From Sphingobacteriales bacterium 50-39 (GTDB lineage Bacteria; Bacteroidota; Bacteroidia; Chitinophagales; Chitinophagaceae): a stretch of 64,000 nucleotides of DNA. Location: positions 215,867 to 279,866 of the forward strand of contig MKTZ01000014.1 of assembly GCA_001898505.1 (NCBI GenBank), read 5' to 3'. Below the pieces are notes generated by a model. The model did no database searches. It was not told where the DNA came from and saw only the letters and a list, made by a program, of their open reading frames with translations. Position 1 is the first letter of the stretch; every line of letters starts with the position of its first letter. Position numbers and translations under genes: made by a program. Of this stretch, positions 25,550 to 34,794 are shown one piece after another.

Positions 25550-27817
25550 ATGAGAAATTATCTGATAATATTGATGCTGTCCGCAGTGTCCTTTCAGCTG
25601 CATGCGCAGACCTTCATACAAGGAAAGGTTACGGACCGCCAGACACATGAGCCACTGGAAAATGCGGTGATCCGTCAGGGGCGGGAGAAGAGCGTACTTA
25701 CCGACGCGCAAGGTAATTTCAGGCTGTCAGTGAGACATCCGGAGGATTCGCTGCTGATATCTTATGTAGGATATAAGCCCTTGTGTATATGTGCCGCGCA
25801 ATGCTGTGATGACACGGCTTGTTGCACAAATGGCGTCTGCCGGCGGGGTATTGATCTGCAATTGGAGCGTCAGGATATAGACCTGAGGACCGTGACGATC
25901 GTACCCGCGCCCCATGCTTCGTTCCATACCATCAGCCAGATCGATCTGCGGCTGAGGCCCGTGAATTCCGCACAGGATTTGATGCGCCTGGTCCCCGGAT
26001 TGTTCCTTGGTCAGCACCAGGGCGGTGGTCTGGCAGAGCATATTTTTTATCGTGGATTTGACGCCGACCATGGCACGGATGTGAATGTATCCGTGGATGG
26101 TGTGCCTGTGAACCTGGTGTCCCATATCCATGGACAGGGTTTTGCCGACCTGCATTTCCTGATCCCTGAGCTGGTAACGCATTATGATTATGGGAAGGGA
26201 CCTTATTATGCCGAATATGGCGATTTTACGACGGCCGGGTATGTTGCCTTCCGCACAGCCGATGTGCTGGACAGGAGTGAAGTAAAGGTCGAAGGTGGAC
26301 AGTTCAATAGCGGCCGGGTGATGGCGAAATTGGATCTATTGAATGCCGAAGCATTGCGGCGGGGACAAAGCGCTTACCTGGCGGGGGAAGCAGCGTATAC
26401 CGATGGCCCGTTTGACAGGGCGCAGCATTTACGGAGACTGAATTTATTTGGAAAGTATAATACAAGCATCGCCCGCACCAAATTGACCGTAACATTGTCT
26501 GCCTTTGAGAGCGGCTGGCGTTCATCGGGGGAGATACCGCAACGGGCAGTGGGGAAAGGGATGATCGGACAGTTCGGATATATCGATAGCGCGCAGGGCG
26601 GCACTACAGGTCGGGTGACAGCCATTCTAAAGGCCAGGACAGACCTGACCCGCGGCTGGCTCTTCGAGAACCAGGCCTACTATATGCATTATTATTTTAC
26701 GCTGCATTATGATCCGACCTTTTTTGCGGACGACAGTGTTCATGGCGATCAGCTGCGGCAGCAGGAGAGGCGGGATATTGCGGGTTACAACGGCAGGCTG
26801 AGCAAACATATTTATTTCGATGGCGGGGGCGACCTGCAGACAGCCATCGGCCTTGGCGCACAGGCAAACTGGATCGGTCTTAGCACGTTGGAGCATACCG
26901 TGGACCAGCATGTCGTTCTTGACACCCTGCAAGCCGGGCTTCCAAGGGAATATGCCATGAATGGATATGTCGATGAAAATTTTCATTGGGGTAAGTGGCT
27001 GGTCAATGGCGGGCTGCGACTGGACTGGACGGGATTCCGGTATCTGGACTATATAAATCCACCGGCTGCCGGGCGGGCAAAACTGATCGCCAGTCCCAAA
27101 CTGAATATTTCTTATACCTGTAATAATAACCTTCAATTCTATCTGAAGCTGGGCAAAGGATATCACTCCAATGACGCCCGGGTCGTGATCGTACAGCGGG
27201 GGCTGGATGTGTTGCCTGCTGCTTATGGCGCAGATCTTGGGGTGAACTGGAAACCCGTGCCGGGATTGATCGTCAATGCGGCTGCGTGGACCTTGTCCCT
27301 GCAGCAGGAGTTCATCTACAATGCGGATGACGGCACCATGAGCCCGGGCGGCAGGACCTTACGCAGGGGAGTCGATCTTTCATTGCGGTACCAGCTGACC
27401 CCGTGGCTTTTTGGCAATATCGATATAAATTACTGCCGTGCCAGGGACTTGCAGGCCGCCAAGGGAGAGGATTATTTACCACTGGCAGTGCCTTTCAGCA
27501 GCACCGGTGGTGTAGAGCTGAAATTTCGCAATGGCTGGAATGGCGCGCTTAGTTACAGATACATGATAGACCGGCCCGCCAATGCGGACAACTCGCTGGT
27601 CGCGAGGGGCTATTTCGTAACAGATCTTACGGCAAATTACACCCGGCGGAAATGGGAGGCCGGCGTGGAAGTGCAGAATCTGCTGAATACCACCTGGCGG
27701 GAGGCACAGTTCGAGACCGTATCCCGTATGCGTGGTGAAGCTGCTCCCGTGGACGATATCAGTTTTACGCCGGGGACACCTTTTTTTGCAAAGCTCAAAT
27801 TCGGAATATTTTTTTAG
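25550..27817 (+). CDS. TonB-dependent receptor of the nos operon with Cys-rich segment
   Basis: An outer-membrane receptor (755 aa). Signal peptide 1-20 (ending LHAQ) is followed by a carboxypeptidase-D-regulatory-like domain (about 21-77). A Cys-rich stretch then has seven Cys within 79-97 (C79, C81, C85, C86, C91, C92, C97). The plug domain (about 115-230) contains FYRGFDADHGTDVNVSVDG and HIHGQGFADLHFLIPEL, and the 22-strand-type barrel ends FFAKLKFGIFF. Its place 13 bp after nosY suggests uptake of copper, or a copper chelate, for NosZ; the His- and Cys-rich parts fit that, but substrate is inference. The barrel is complete and no lesion is seen. Confidence 0.88.
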   Translation: MRNYLIILMLSAVSFQLHAQTFIQGKVTDRQTHEPLENAVIRQGREKSVLTDAQGNFRLSVRHPEDSLLISYVGYKPLCICAAQCCDDTACCTNGVCRRGIDLQLERQDIDLRTVTIVPAPHASFHTISQIDLRLRPVNSAQDLMRLVPGLFLGQHQGGGLAEHIFYRGFDADHGTDVNVSVDGVPVNLVSHIHGQGFADLHFLIPELVTHYDYGKGPYYAEYGDFTTAGYVAFRTADVLDRSEVKVEGGQFNSGRVMAKLDLLNAEALRRGQSAYLAGEAAYTDGPFDRAQHLRRLNLFGKYNTSIARTKLTVTLSAFESGWRSSGEIPQRAVGKGMIGQFGYIDSAQGGTTGRVTAILKARTDLTRGWLFENQAYYMHYYFTLHYDPTFFADDSVHGDQLRQQERRDIAGYNGRLSKHIYFDGGGDLQTAIGLGAQANWIGLSTLEHTVDQHVVLDTLQAGLPREYAMNGYVDENFHWGKWLVNGGLRLDWTGFRYLDYINPPAAGRAKLIASPKLNISYTCNNNLQFYLKLGKGYHSNDARVVIVQRGLDVLPAAYGADLGVNWKPVPGLIVNAAAWTLSLQQEFIYNADDGTMSPGGRTLRRGVDLSLRYQLTPWLFGNIDINYCRARDLQAAKGEDYLPLAVPFSSTGGVELKFRNGWNGALSYRYMIDRPANADNSLVARGYFVTDLTANYTRRKWEAGVEVQNLLNTTWREAQFETVSRMRGEAAPVDDISFTPGTPFFAKLKFGIFF

Positions 27818-27836
27818 ATTGGCGACCGGCACAGCG

Positions 27837-27844
27837 TAACTTTG
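27837..27844 (+). promoter_or_regulatory. Perfect -7 box placed so the glutathione peroxidase mRNA would be leaderless
   Basis: TAACTTTG is an exact TAnnTTTG match ending 4 bp before the ATG at 27849. Using the 12-bp box-start-to-transcript-start distance of Bacteroidota promoters, transcription would begin at the A of the start codon. A TTG at 27819-27821 could be a -33 element, although the 15-bp spacer is short. Confidence 0.45.
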
Positions 27845-27848
27845 CCCC

Positions 27849-28328
27849 ATGGTAAGCGAATTCTATCAGCTCTCCGCCAACAATCCGCAGGGGCAGTCCG
27901 TGGATATGGCAGCATTCGAAGGTAAGGTAGTTCTTGTGGTGAACACGGCCACCCAGTGCGGTCTTACACCTCAGTTCGAGGGGTTGGAGAAATTATACCA
28001 GGATTATAAGGGGAAAGGATTCGTCATACTAGGTTTTCCATGCAATCAATTTGGTGAGCAGGAGCCGTTGGGCAATGATGTCATGGAGGAGACCTGCAAG
28101 ATCAATCATGGGGTCACTTTCCCGCTGTTTGAGAAAATAGAGGTTAATGGGCCCCATACCCATCCGGTGTTCAAGTATCTCAAGTCGAGGTTGAGTGGAT
28201 TTTTGGGACGGCGTATAAAATGGAATTTTACCAAGTTCCTTCTGGATAAGAACGGCAAGCCTGTGAAAAGGTTTGCACCTGTCACAAAGCCTGCCGATAT
28301 AGAGGTGCATATCAAAGCGTTGCTGTAA
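27849..28328 (+). CDS. Glutathione peroxidase family thiol peroxidase
   Basis: Cytoplasmic Cys-type peroxidase (159 aa, typical length, no signal). The active loop has C37 in NTATQCGLTPQ where many homologues read NVAS(U/C)G. The other conserved elements are GFPCNQFGEQEP (second Cys, Gln) and the Trp/Asn tetrad part KWNFTKFLLDKNG. Bacterial members usually use thioredoxin rather than glutathione. It reads convergently with the aldo/keto reductase 7 bp away. Its own -7 box suggests it is not a read-through gene of the nos operon. Confidence 0.92.
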   Translation: MVSEFYQLSANNPQGQSVDMAAFEGKVVLVVNTATQCGLTPQFEGLEKLYQDYKGKGFVILGFPCNQFGEQEPLGNDVMEETCKINHGVTFPLFEKIEVNGPHTHPVFKYLKSRLSGFLGRRIKWNFTKFLLDKNGKPVKRFAPVTKPADIEVHIKALL

Positions 28329-28335
28329 AAACTTT

Positions 28336-29118
28336 TTATTCCACCCTCTTCATCTGTTCCGGCGTCAGCGAGATATTTCCCGCTTGGACATTTTCTTCCA
28401 GGTGCGCCACGCTGGATGTGCCGGGTATCAGCAGAATATTTGGCGAGTGATGCAGCAGCCAGGACAATGCTACCTGATGAGTGGTGGCGCCTATCTCTGC
28501 GGCCAGTTTTTCCACTTTTTGCATGGAGTCGACATTACCCGCATTCAGGGGGAACCAGGGGATAAAGGCCTTGCCCGTATCTTCACAGTACTTTAATACA
28601 GACTCCCATTTACGGTTGTCCACGCTGTATATATTCTGTACGGATACTACCTCGAAATATTCCTCCGCCTTTTTTATTTCTTCCACGCTGACCTCTGAAA
28701 GACCGATGTGTTTAACCAGTCCTTCTTCCTGCACACCCTGCAGGAACTCAAATGTCTTTTCCGCGGGGACCTTGGGATCGATGCGATGGAGCTGGTAGAG
28801 GTCGATGCGGTCAAGCTTGAGCCGATCGAGGCTGCCTTCCAGGGCGTTCTTCAGGTGTTCGGGCGAAGAGTCCACGGGCCACTGATCGGGGCCTGTGCGC
28901 AGCAGACCGCCTTTGGTGGCGATGACCAGACCGGGAGGGTAGGGATATAAGGCTTCTGCGATCAGCTCTTCGGAAACATGCGGGCCATAGCTGTCGGCCG
29001 TATCGATAAAGTTGACGCCCAGCTCTATGGCTCTTTTCAATACCCGTATGGCTTCAGCCTTGTCCCTGGGGGGACCCCAGATACCCTTGCCGGTGATGCG
29101 CATGGCTCCGTATCCCAT
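28336..29118 (-). CDS. Aldo/keto reductase; conserved N-terminus extends beyond the first ATG
   Basis: NADPH-dependent reductase with a TIM barrel (260 aa from the first ATG). Catalytic tetrad: Asp and Tyr in FIDTADSYGP, Lys in VIATKGG, His in LYQLHRIDP. The first ATG (29116-29118) lies within the family's first strand, at RMGYGAMRITG. The 27 codons upstream remain open to a TAA at 29200-29202 and encode family-like KKEFTIGGDLTVH, but contain no ATG, GTG or TTG. So translation either starts inside the conserved strand or uses a rare codon (ATT 29170-29172, ATC 29161-29163, or ATA 29197-29199). Substrate unknown. Confidence 0.85.
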   Translation of the reverse strand: MGYGAMRITGKGIWGPPRDKAEAIRVLKRAIELGVNFIDTADSYGPHVSEELIAEALYPYPPGLVIATKGGLLRTGPDQWPVDSSPEHLKNALEGSLDRLKLDRIDLYQLHRIDPKVPAEKTFEFLQGVQEEGLVKHIGLSEVSVEEIKKAEEYFEVVSVQNIYSVDNRKWESVLKYCEDTGKAFIPWFPLNAGNVDSMQKVEKLAAEIGATTHQVALSWLLHHSPNILLIPGTSSVAHLEENVQAGNISLTPEQMKRVE

Positions 29119-29262
29119 ACGATGTACCGTAAGATCGCCTCCGATAGTGAACTCTTTTTTGATGGACGGAATGGTTTGCGTACTCGTATTGTAATGTATT
29201 TAGTTAAATTCGTCTCGATGCCGGACATTATTAACATGACCCCATATAAAAATGTTTACTGC

Positions 29263-32244
29263 ATGAGAAAAGCCATCGGCCTGATCCTTCTTACTTTTAT
29301 TTTTCTTAGTGCCCATTCTCAGAAGCCTGCCCTTGACCATTCTGTCTATGACGGGTGGGAAAGTATTGGCGAAAAAGCTTTCTCTCCCGACGGTAAATAC
29401 CTGATCTATACTGTCGTGCCGCAGGAGGGGGATGGACGGCTGGTGATCCGTAGTACGGAGGGTAGCTATGCAAAAGAAATACCCCGGGGTACGATGGCTT
29501 CCATTACGCCCAACAGCCGCTGGGTCGTTCTGCATATAAAGCCTTTTTTTAAGGACACCCGGGAAGCCCGTATAAAAAAGAAGACGCCGGACCAGATGCC
29601 AAAGGATACGCTGGCCTGGCTGGAGCTGGGTAAGGACAGCCTTGTAAAGATACCACGTGTACAGTCCTATAAAATCCCGGAGAAGGAGGGTAGCTGGCTG
29701 GCTTATCTGCAGGAAAAGGCTTTGCCCGGAGGCAAGTCCGACAGCGCTCATGGCCGGTCCGACAGCGCCCGTGTTCCCGATAGCCTTACCCGTATACGTC
29801 AATTGACGGCCCGGGCGGACAGTCTGGCAAGGATTGCAGACAGCCTGCGGGGAAAGATACACGAGATAGAGGTGAAAGGATTTTCAGCGCTGGGTCCGGG
29901 GAGTATGGCGGGAGGGAGCAACAAGGGCAAGAGCGGGGAGACCATCGAAGAAGGCGCCGTTCTTGTACTTCGGGACCTCAACACCGGAAAGGAAAAGAAG
30001 TTCAATCTTGTAAGTGAGTATTTCTTTTCAAAGAACGGCCGGACGCTGGTCGTAGAGACCACCCGCAAGAACAGCGATTCGCTGGTAAAGGCGCTGGTGC
30101 TTTGGGTGCGCACCGGAGAGGATAAGGTCGACACCGTGATGAAGGGCTTCAACGACGCCAAAAATTATGCCCTGGATGAGCAGGGTAGTCAGCTGGCATT
30201 TGTGGCCGAAAGAGACAGCGTGGCCAAGGCGCTGGTAAAATACTACCGGCTCTGGTATTATACGCCCGGAATGGATAGCGCGACGATACGTGCGGACCAC
30301 TCCGCTCTTTCAGGGCATCTCACCATCAGCTCCGACTATGTAAATAATTTCAGCAAGGATGGCAGCCGCCTGTATCTGGGACTGGCGCCCATACGCCCTC
30401 CCAGGGATACGAACCGGGTGGATTTCGAGACGGCCAGGCTGGATATATGGAATTACCAGGACGACTATCTCTCCCCTCAGCAGCTGACGCAGCTGAGCAA
30501 TGAATTGAAACGAAGCTATCTGGCCTGTATCGGGCGCACGGATGGCAAGCTGGTGGTGCTGGGAGATGAGAATTGCGAGAACGTCGTCCCCGGCGGAGAG
30601 GGCAATGGACCCTATGCCCTGGGCAGCAGCAGTAAAGGGTATCGCATACAGCAGCAATGGGAGGAGAGCGGATTGCAAAAACTCTATCTCATCGACATGC
30701 GGGATGGTTCCCGCAAGCTGGTGCAGGATAAGGTGCGCGAAGGAGGGACCCTGTCGCCGGACGAAAAATATATACTGTGGTATGACTGGCATCAGCGGAA
30801 CTGGTTTACGTATGCCATTAGTGATGGGAAGGTGGTGAATATTACTGCCGGCGTCCATTATCCTTTGTACGACGAAGAGGACGATCATCCCGACGATCCG
30901 CCGCCGCATGGTATCATGAGCTGGCACGAGGGGGATCAGTGGGTATATGTTTATGATAGGTATGATATCTGGAAGTGCGATCCTACCGGGCGGGCGGCGC
31001 CTGTCAATATGACCCGTGGGATGGGACGAGCGGAACACAAGACCATTCGTTATGCGCGGTTGGACAGGGAAGAGCGGTTCATCAGGGATGGACAAACAGC
31101 ATTGTTGTTCAATTTTGACAGGAAGAACATGACCAGCGGCGCACAGCTGTATAAATGGGGGAGTGATTATAATGGGATTGCAAATACCTACCCCATCAGT
31201 TTTAATGGGTTTTTCAAGGCAAAGGATAATTGGCGGTTGGGCTATCTGAAAGGCAGCTATGACAAATCCTATGATATATATGTGCTGCCCAAAGTAGATA
31301 CCGCGGGAATGGCAGACCTGGTGGGAGGGAATGTCCCGGCCTATAGTCATATCAACCCCCAGCAGTCTAAATACAATTGGTTCACGGTGGAGCTGCATCA
31401 TTGGAAGATGCTGGACGGCAAGCCCACCGATGGACTTTTGTACAAACCGGAGAATTTCGACAGCACGAAGAAGTACCCCATCATCTTTTATTTTTATGAG
31501 CGGGATGCCGAGACGATGTACAATTATATCACACCCCAGCCGGTGCGGGCATCCATCAATATACCATACTTTACCAGCAATGGGTATCTTGTTTTCGATC
31601 CCAATATCTGGTATAAGACTGGTCAGCCCGGAGAGGACGCCTACAATTCCATCATGTCCGCCGTGCGGTATCTGGCGTCCCGGTACAAATGGATAGATAC
31701 GACGAAGATGGCATTGCAGGGGCATTCATGGGGTGGTTATCAGACCGCCTATATGGTGACCCGCACGAATAAGTTTGCGGCTGCGGAGGCAGGCGCGCCT
31801 GTGGCCAATATGACCAGCGCATACGGTGGTATCCGCTGGGGCACCGGTATCAGCCGTCAGTTCCAGTATGAGAAGAGCCAGAGCCGGCTCGGCGCCACCC
31901 TTTGGCAGCGGCCCGATCTTTATTTGAAGAACTCGCCTCTTTTCAGAGCCGACAAGGTGACGACGCCATTGCTGATGATGCACAACGATGCGGATGGGGC
32001 CGTACCCTGGTACCAGGGGATCGAATTCTTTTCCGCCTTGCGGAGGCTGGGTAAGAAGGTGTGGCTGATCCAGTACAACGGGGAGGATCACGGGCTAACG
32101 GAAAGGCGCAATCGAAAGGACTGGTCCATACGGCTGGCGCAGTTCTTTGGATATTATTTAAAAGGCGAGCCTCCCGCACGGTGGATCAGGGAAGGGGTTC
32201 CCGCTACGCTGAAGGGCATCGACTGGGGGCTGGGTACGGACTAA
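29263..32244 (+). CDS. Secreted S9 prolyl-oligopeptidase family peptidase
   Basis: A 993-aa exported serine peptidase. I chose ATG 29263 because a signal peptide begins there (ILLTFIFLSAHSQ). An N-terminal beta-propeller follows; within it, residues about 150-200 form a linker rich in Ser/Asp (GKSDSAHGRSDSARVPDS). The C-terminal alpha/beta-hydrolase domain carries S822 in GHSWGGY, probable D911 in NDADGAVPW and H943 in GEDHGL. It is larger than most S9 members (about 700 aa), mainly through propeller inserts. It probably cleaves short peptides at the cell surface. It stands alone, 60 bp before an FtsX-like permease. Confidence 0.9.
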   Translation: MRKAIGLILLTFIFLSAHSQKPALDHSVYDGWESIGEKAFSPDGKYLIYTVVPQEGDGRLVIRSTEGSYAKEIPRGTMASITPNSRWVVLHIKPFFKDTREARIKKKTPDQMPKDTLAWLELGKDSLVKIPRVQSYKIPEKEGSWLAYLQEKALPGGKSDSAHGRSDSARVPDSLTRIRQLTARADSLARIADSLRGKIHEIEVKGFSALGPGSMAGGSNKGKSGETIEEGAVLVLRDLNTGKEKKFNLVSEYFFSKNGRTLVVETTRKNSDSLVKALVLWVRTGEDKVDTVMKGFNDAKNYALDEQGSQLAFVAERDSVAKALVKYYRLWYYTPGMDSATIRADHSALSGHLTISSDYVNNFSKDGSRLYLGLAPIRPPRDTNRVDFETARLDIWNYQDDYLSPQQLTQLSNELKRSYLACIGRTDGKLVVLGDENCENVVPGGEGNGPYALGSSSKGYRIQQQWEESGLQKLYLIDMRDGSRKLVQDKVREGGTLSPDEKYILWYDWHQRNWFTYAISDGKVVNITAGVHYPLYDEEDDHPDDPPPHGIMSWHEGDQWVYVYDRYDIWKCDPTGRAAPVNMTRGMGRAEHKTIRYARLDREERFIRDGQTALLFNFDRKNMTSGAQLYKWGSDYNGIANTYPISFNGFFKAKDNWRLGYLKGSYDKSYDIYVLPKVDTAGMADLVGGNVPAYSHINPQQSKYNWFTVELHHWKMLDGKPTDGLLYKPENFDSTKKYPIIFYFYERDAETMYNYITPQPVRASINIPYFTSNGYLVFDPNIWYKTGQPGEDAYNSIMSAVRYLASRYKWIDTTKMALQGHSWGGYQTAYMVTRTNKFAAAEAGAPVANMTSAYGGIRWGTGISRQFQYEKSQSRLGATLWQRPDLYLKNSPLFRADKVTTPLLMMHNDADGAVPWYQGIEFFSALRRLGKKVWLIQYNGEDHGLTERRNRKDWSIRLAQFFGYYLKGEPPARWIREGVPATLKGIDWGLGTD

Positions 32245-32304
32245 AATCATTATATTCACATACGGGCACGCACACGGCCCGATATACACCAAAACCACTT
32301 TTCT

Positions 32305-34758
32305 ATGTTCAGGAACTACTTGAAAGTCGCTGTTCGAAGCCTGCTCAAGCGGAAGGCCTTCACCCTGATCAATATTCTGGGGCTGGCCACCGGCATGGCT
32401 GTATGTCTGCTGATCGTCCTGTTTATCCGGAGCGAGCTCAGCTATGACAGTTTCCATAAGGATGGGGATCGTATCTACCGGGTGGTGCTGGATCGCAAGT
32501 ATCCCACACGGGCGACGCCTTATTCCATCATCCCGGTCTCTATCGGTCCGGCGATGCAAAAAGAGTTCCCTGAAGTAGCGATGTGTACGGGATTACAGAA
32601 TTTCGCAGGGAATAACAACGTCTTCCTGAAGGTGGGGGATCAGCTTTTCGAAGAGCCGCATATACTTATTGCAGATTCGAATTTTTTCCGGGTCTTCAGT
32701 ACGACCCTGCTGGAGGGCGATACCGCCGGGGCGCTGGCCAAGCCCAATATGGCGGTGATCAATGAGACCACGGCCAAAAAAATGTTCGGCTCCGTGTCGA
32801 AGGCCATGGGGCAATACTTCGAGACGGATGCAAAACAGCGGTTTACCATTTCGGCTGTCTGCAAGGACTGGCCCGAGAATTCGCATCAGCAATTCAATGT
32901 GCTGCTGTCCTTTAGCAGTTTCCCGTTTGCAAGACAGACCAACTACACGGGCTTTTCCACCTGGACCTATCTTCTGCTCAAGCCAGGGGCCAATCCTGTC
33001 GCACTGGAAACAAAGATACCCGACATCATACGGAAATACGTATCGGGGGACATCGCCCGGAGCTTTGGGATGAGCTATGACGCCTTTATTGCCGCGGGCA
33101 ATGGATATCATTATTTTTTACAGCCTCTGCAAAAGATACATCTCATCTCGGATATGGAAGCCGAGGCAAAGCCGAATGGCAGCATGCGGGCCGTAAATAT
33201 CTTCGGGATCGTTGCCATATTTATTTTAGGCATTGCGTGTATCAATTTTATCAACCTTTCTACGGCCCGGAGCATGGAAAGGGCGAAGGAAGTGGGCATA
33301 CGAAAGACCTTTGGCTCGGAAAAGCGATCGCTGATCTTCCAGTTCCTCATGGAGTCGGTGCTGGTCAGCCTGTTGAGCATTGTGCTGGCGCTGGGACTTA
33401 TCTGGGTGTTGCTGCCGTTGTTCAATAAGATGTCGGGCAAGGACCTGTCCGCGATGACCTTCTTCAACCCGCTGGTCCTGGTGGGGCTGCTGGTCTTTGG
33501 GGTCCTGGTAGGAGTGCTGGCCGGGCTTTATCCCGCCTTTGTCCTATCCTCCTTTGCGCCTATCAAGGTGCTGAAAGGGAAGTTCAAGTCTAGCCGGTAT
33601 GGCACGGCATTGCGTAACGTGCTGGTGGTAGCCCAGTTTGCCATTTCTATCGTCCTTATCATCAGTACCATCATCGTCAATCGCCAGATGCAGTATATGC
33701 TCGGGGATAAATTAGGTTTCAGGAAGGACCATGTCATCGAGATACAGCGGGGGGACCTGCTCAATGACAAGGTACGGGCCTTTCGTATTGAGCTGCTCGG
33801 CATTGCCGGTGTGGAAAATGTCACCGGTACTACGTCCATGCCCGGCGATGAGGCTTTCTTTGGAGTGACCTGGCAGCCCGTAGGGTCCAGGGAATCCATG
33901 ACGGGCAAGGGGATCATCGTAGATGACCAGTTTGCAAAGACCCTTGGTCTGGAAATGAAGGAAGGAAGGTTCTTTTCGAGGGATTACCCTACCGACAGCC
34001 TGGGCCTGGTGCTCAATGAGAAGGCCGTGTCGGCGCTGGGTTTGCAGGGGCCGGTAATAGGCGCGCGCCTGACCACGACGGATGAGAACCTGAATCCCCG
34101 GCCCGTGGACTCGCCCTATATCTATACTATCGTAGGCGTGGTAAAGGATTTTCATTATCAAACCCTGCACCAGACCATCGCCCCTTTGATATTTACCAGC
34201 TCTGCGCGGTTTCGTGATTTTGCGCCTACCGTCACCGTACAGATAAAGGGCGACAATTTTTCCAGCACTATCAAGTCTGTTGAGCGTGTCTGGCATAATT
34301 TTGTACCGGAGAAACCCTTCCACTATACTTTCCTCGATCAGAACCTGGCCGCGCAGTACAGGGCAGAGCAAACCATTCAGCGGGTGTTCACCGTATTCTC
34401 CGTGCTGGCCATCTTTATTGCCTGTATCGGGCTCCTTGGGCTGGCGGCGTATGCCACACAGCAGCGTATCCGGGAGATCAGCATCCGGAAAGTGCTGGGC
34501 GCCAGCGCAGGGAATATCATCGGTATGCTTTCCAGGGACTTCCTCAAGCTCGTGACCATCTCGGCGATCGTGGCATTCCCACTGGCATGGATAGGGATGC
34601 ATTCGTGGCTACAGGGTTTTGCATACCGGGTAGGGCTCTCCTGGTGGATCTTTGTGCTGGCCTGGGTCCTGTCGCTGGCTATTACGATGCTGACTATTAG
34701 TTTTCAGGCTATCCGGGCGGCGCGGGCCAATCCGGTGAAGACGTTGCGGAGCGAATAG
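32305..34758 (+). CDS. FtsX-like/MacB-type ABC permease, double-domain (paralogue 1)
   Basis: An 817-aa permease of the Bacteroidota family with two MacB-PCD/FtsX units and no own ATPase. The N-terminus FRNYLKVAVRSLLKRK precedes the first helix (about 21-42), then RSELSYDSFHKDGDRIYRV of the first periplasmic domain. A three-helix bundle (about 290-410) contains the coupling motif SMERAKEVGIRKTFGSEK; a second domain follows, and the last three helices (about 690-800) carry IREISIRKVLGAS and end ANPVKTLRSE. Unlike the two paralogues downstream (44378 and 53186), the short 60-bp leader lacks the shared CGGACA/GTAATT/GGCAC layout. A 6-bp hairpin (ATAGGC/GCCTAT) overlaps the stop codon. Confidence 0.88.
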   Translation: MFRNYLKVAVRSLLKRKAFTLINILGLATGMAVCLLIVLFIRSELSYDSFHKDGDRIYRVVLDRKYPTRATPYSIIPVSIGPAMQKEFPEVAMCTGLQNFAGNNNVFLKVGDQLFEEPHILIADSNFFRVFSTTLLEGDTAGALAKPNMAVINETTAKKMFGSVSKAMGQYFETDAKQRFTISAVCKDWPENSHQQFNVLLSFSSFPFARQTNYTGFSTWTYLLLKPGANPVALETKIPDIIRKYVSGDIARSFGMSYDAFIAAGNGYHYFLQPLQKIHLISDMEAEAKPNGSMRAVNIFGIVAIFILGIACINFINLSTARSMERAKEVGIRKTFGSEKRSLIFQFLMESVLVSLLSIVLALGLIWVLLPLFNKMSGKDLSAMTFFNPLVLVGLLVFGVLVGVLAGLYPAFVLSSFAPIKVLKGKFKSSRYGTALRNVLVVAQFAISIVLIISTIIVNRQMQYMLGDKLGFRKDHVIEIQRGDLLNDKVRAFRIELLGIAGVENVTGTTSMPGDEAFFGVTWQPVGSRESMTGKGIIVDDQFAKTLGLEMKEGRFFSRDYPTDSLGLVLNEKAVSALGLQGPVIGARLTTTDENLNPRPVDSPYIYTIVGVVKDFHYQTLHQTIAPLIFTSSARFRDFAPTVTVQIKGDNFSSTIKSVERVWHNFVPEKPFHYTFLDQNLAAQYRAEQTIQRVFTVFSVLAIFIACIGLLGLAAYATQQRIREISIRKVLGASAGNIIGMLSRDFLKLVTISAIVAFPLAWIGMHSWLQGFAYRVGLSWWIFVLAWVLSLAITMLTISFQAIRAARANPVKTLRSE

Positions 34759-34770
34759 GCAGCTTAAGCC

Positions 34771-34792
34771 TATATTCGTACGAAATTTCGTA
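34771..34792 (+). promoter_or_regulatory. -7-like box and 14-bp palindrome before the TMEM175-type gene
   Basis: TATATTCG at 34771-34778 is one mismatch from TAnnTTTG. It overlaps two nested perfect palindromes, TTCGTACGAA (34775-34784) and TACGAAATTTCGTA (34779-34792), ending two bases before the ATG at 34795. The predicted start near 34783 would lie inside the palindrome, the arrangement of a repressor site, or of a short hairpin at the mRNA 5' end. Confidence 0.35.
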
Positions 34793-34794
34793 GC

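Noticed and set aside
30310..31725. A 471-codon open frame antisense to the S9 peptidase gene
   Set aside because: The sense strand encodes the propeller and hydrolase domain with intact catalytic residues; the antisense product has no recognisable domain.
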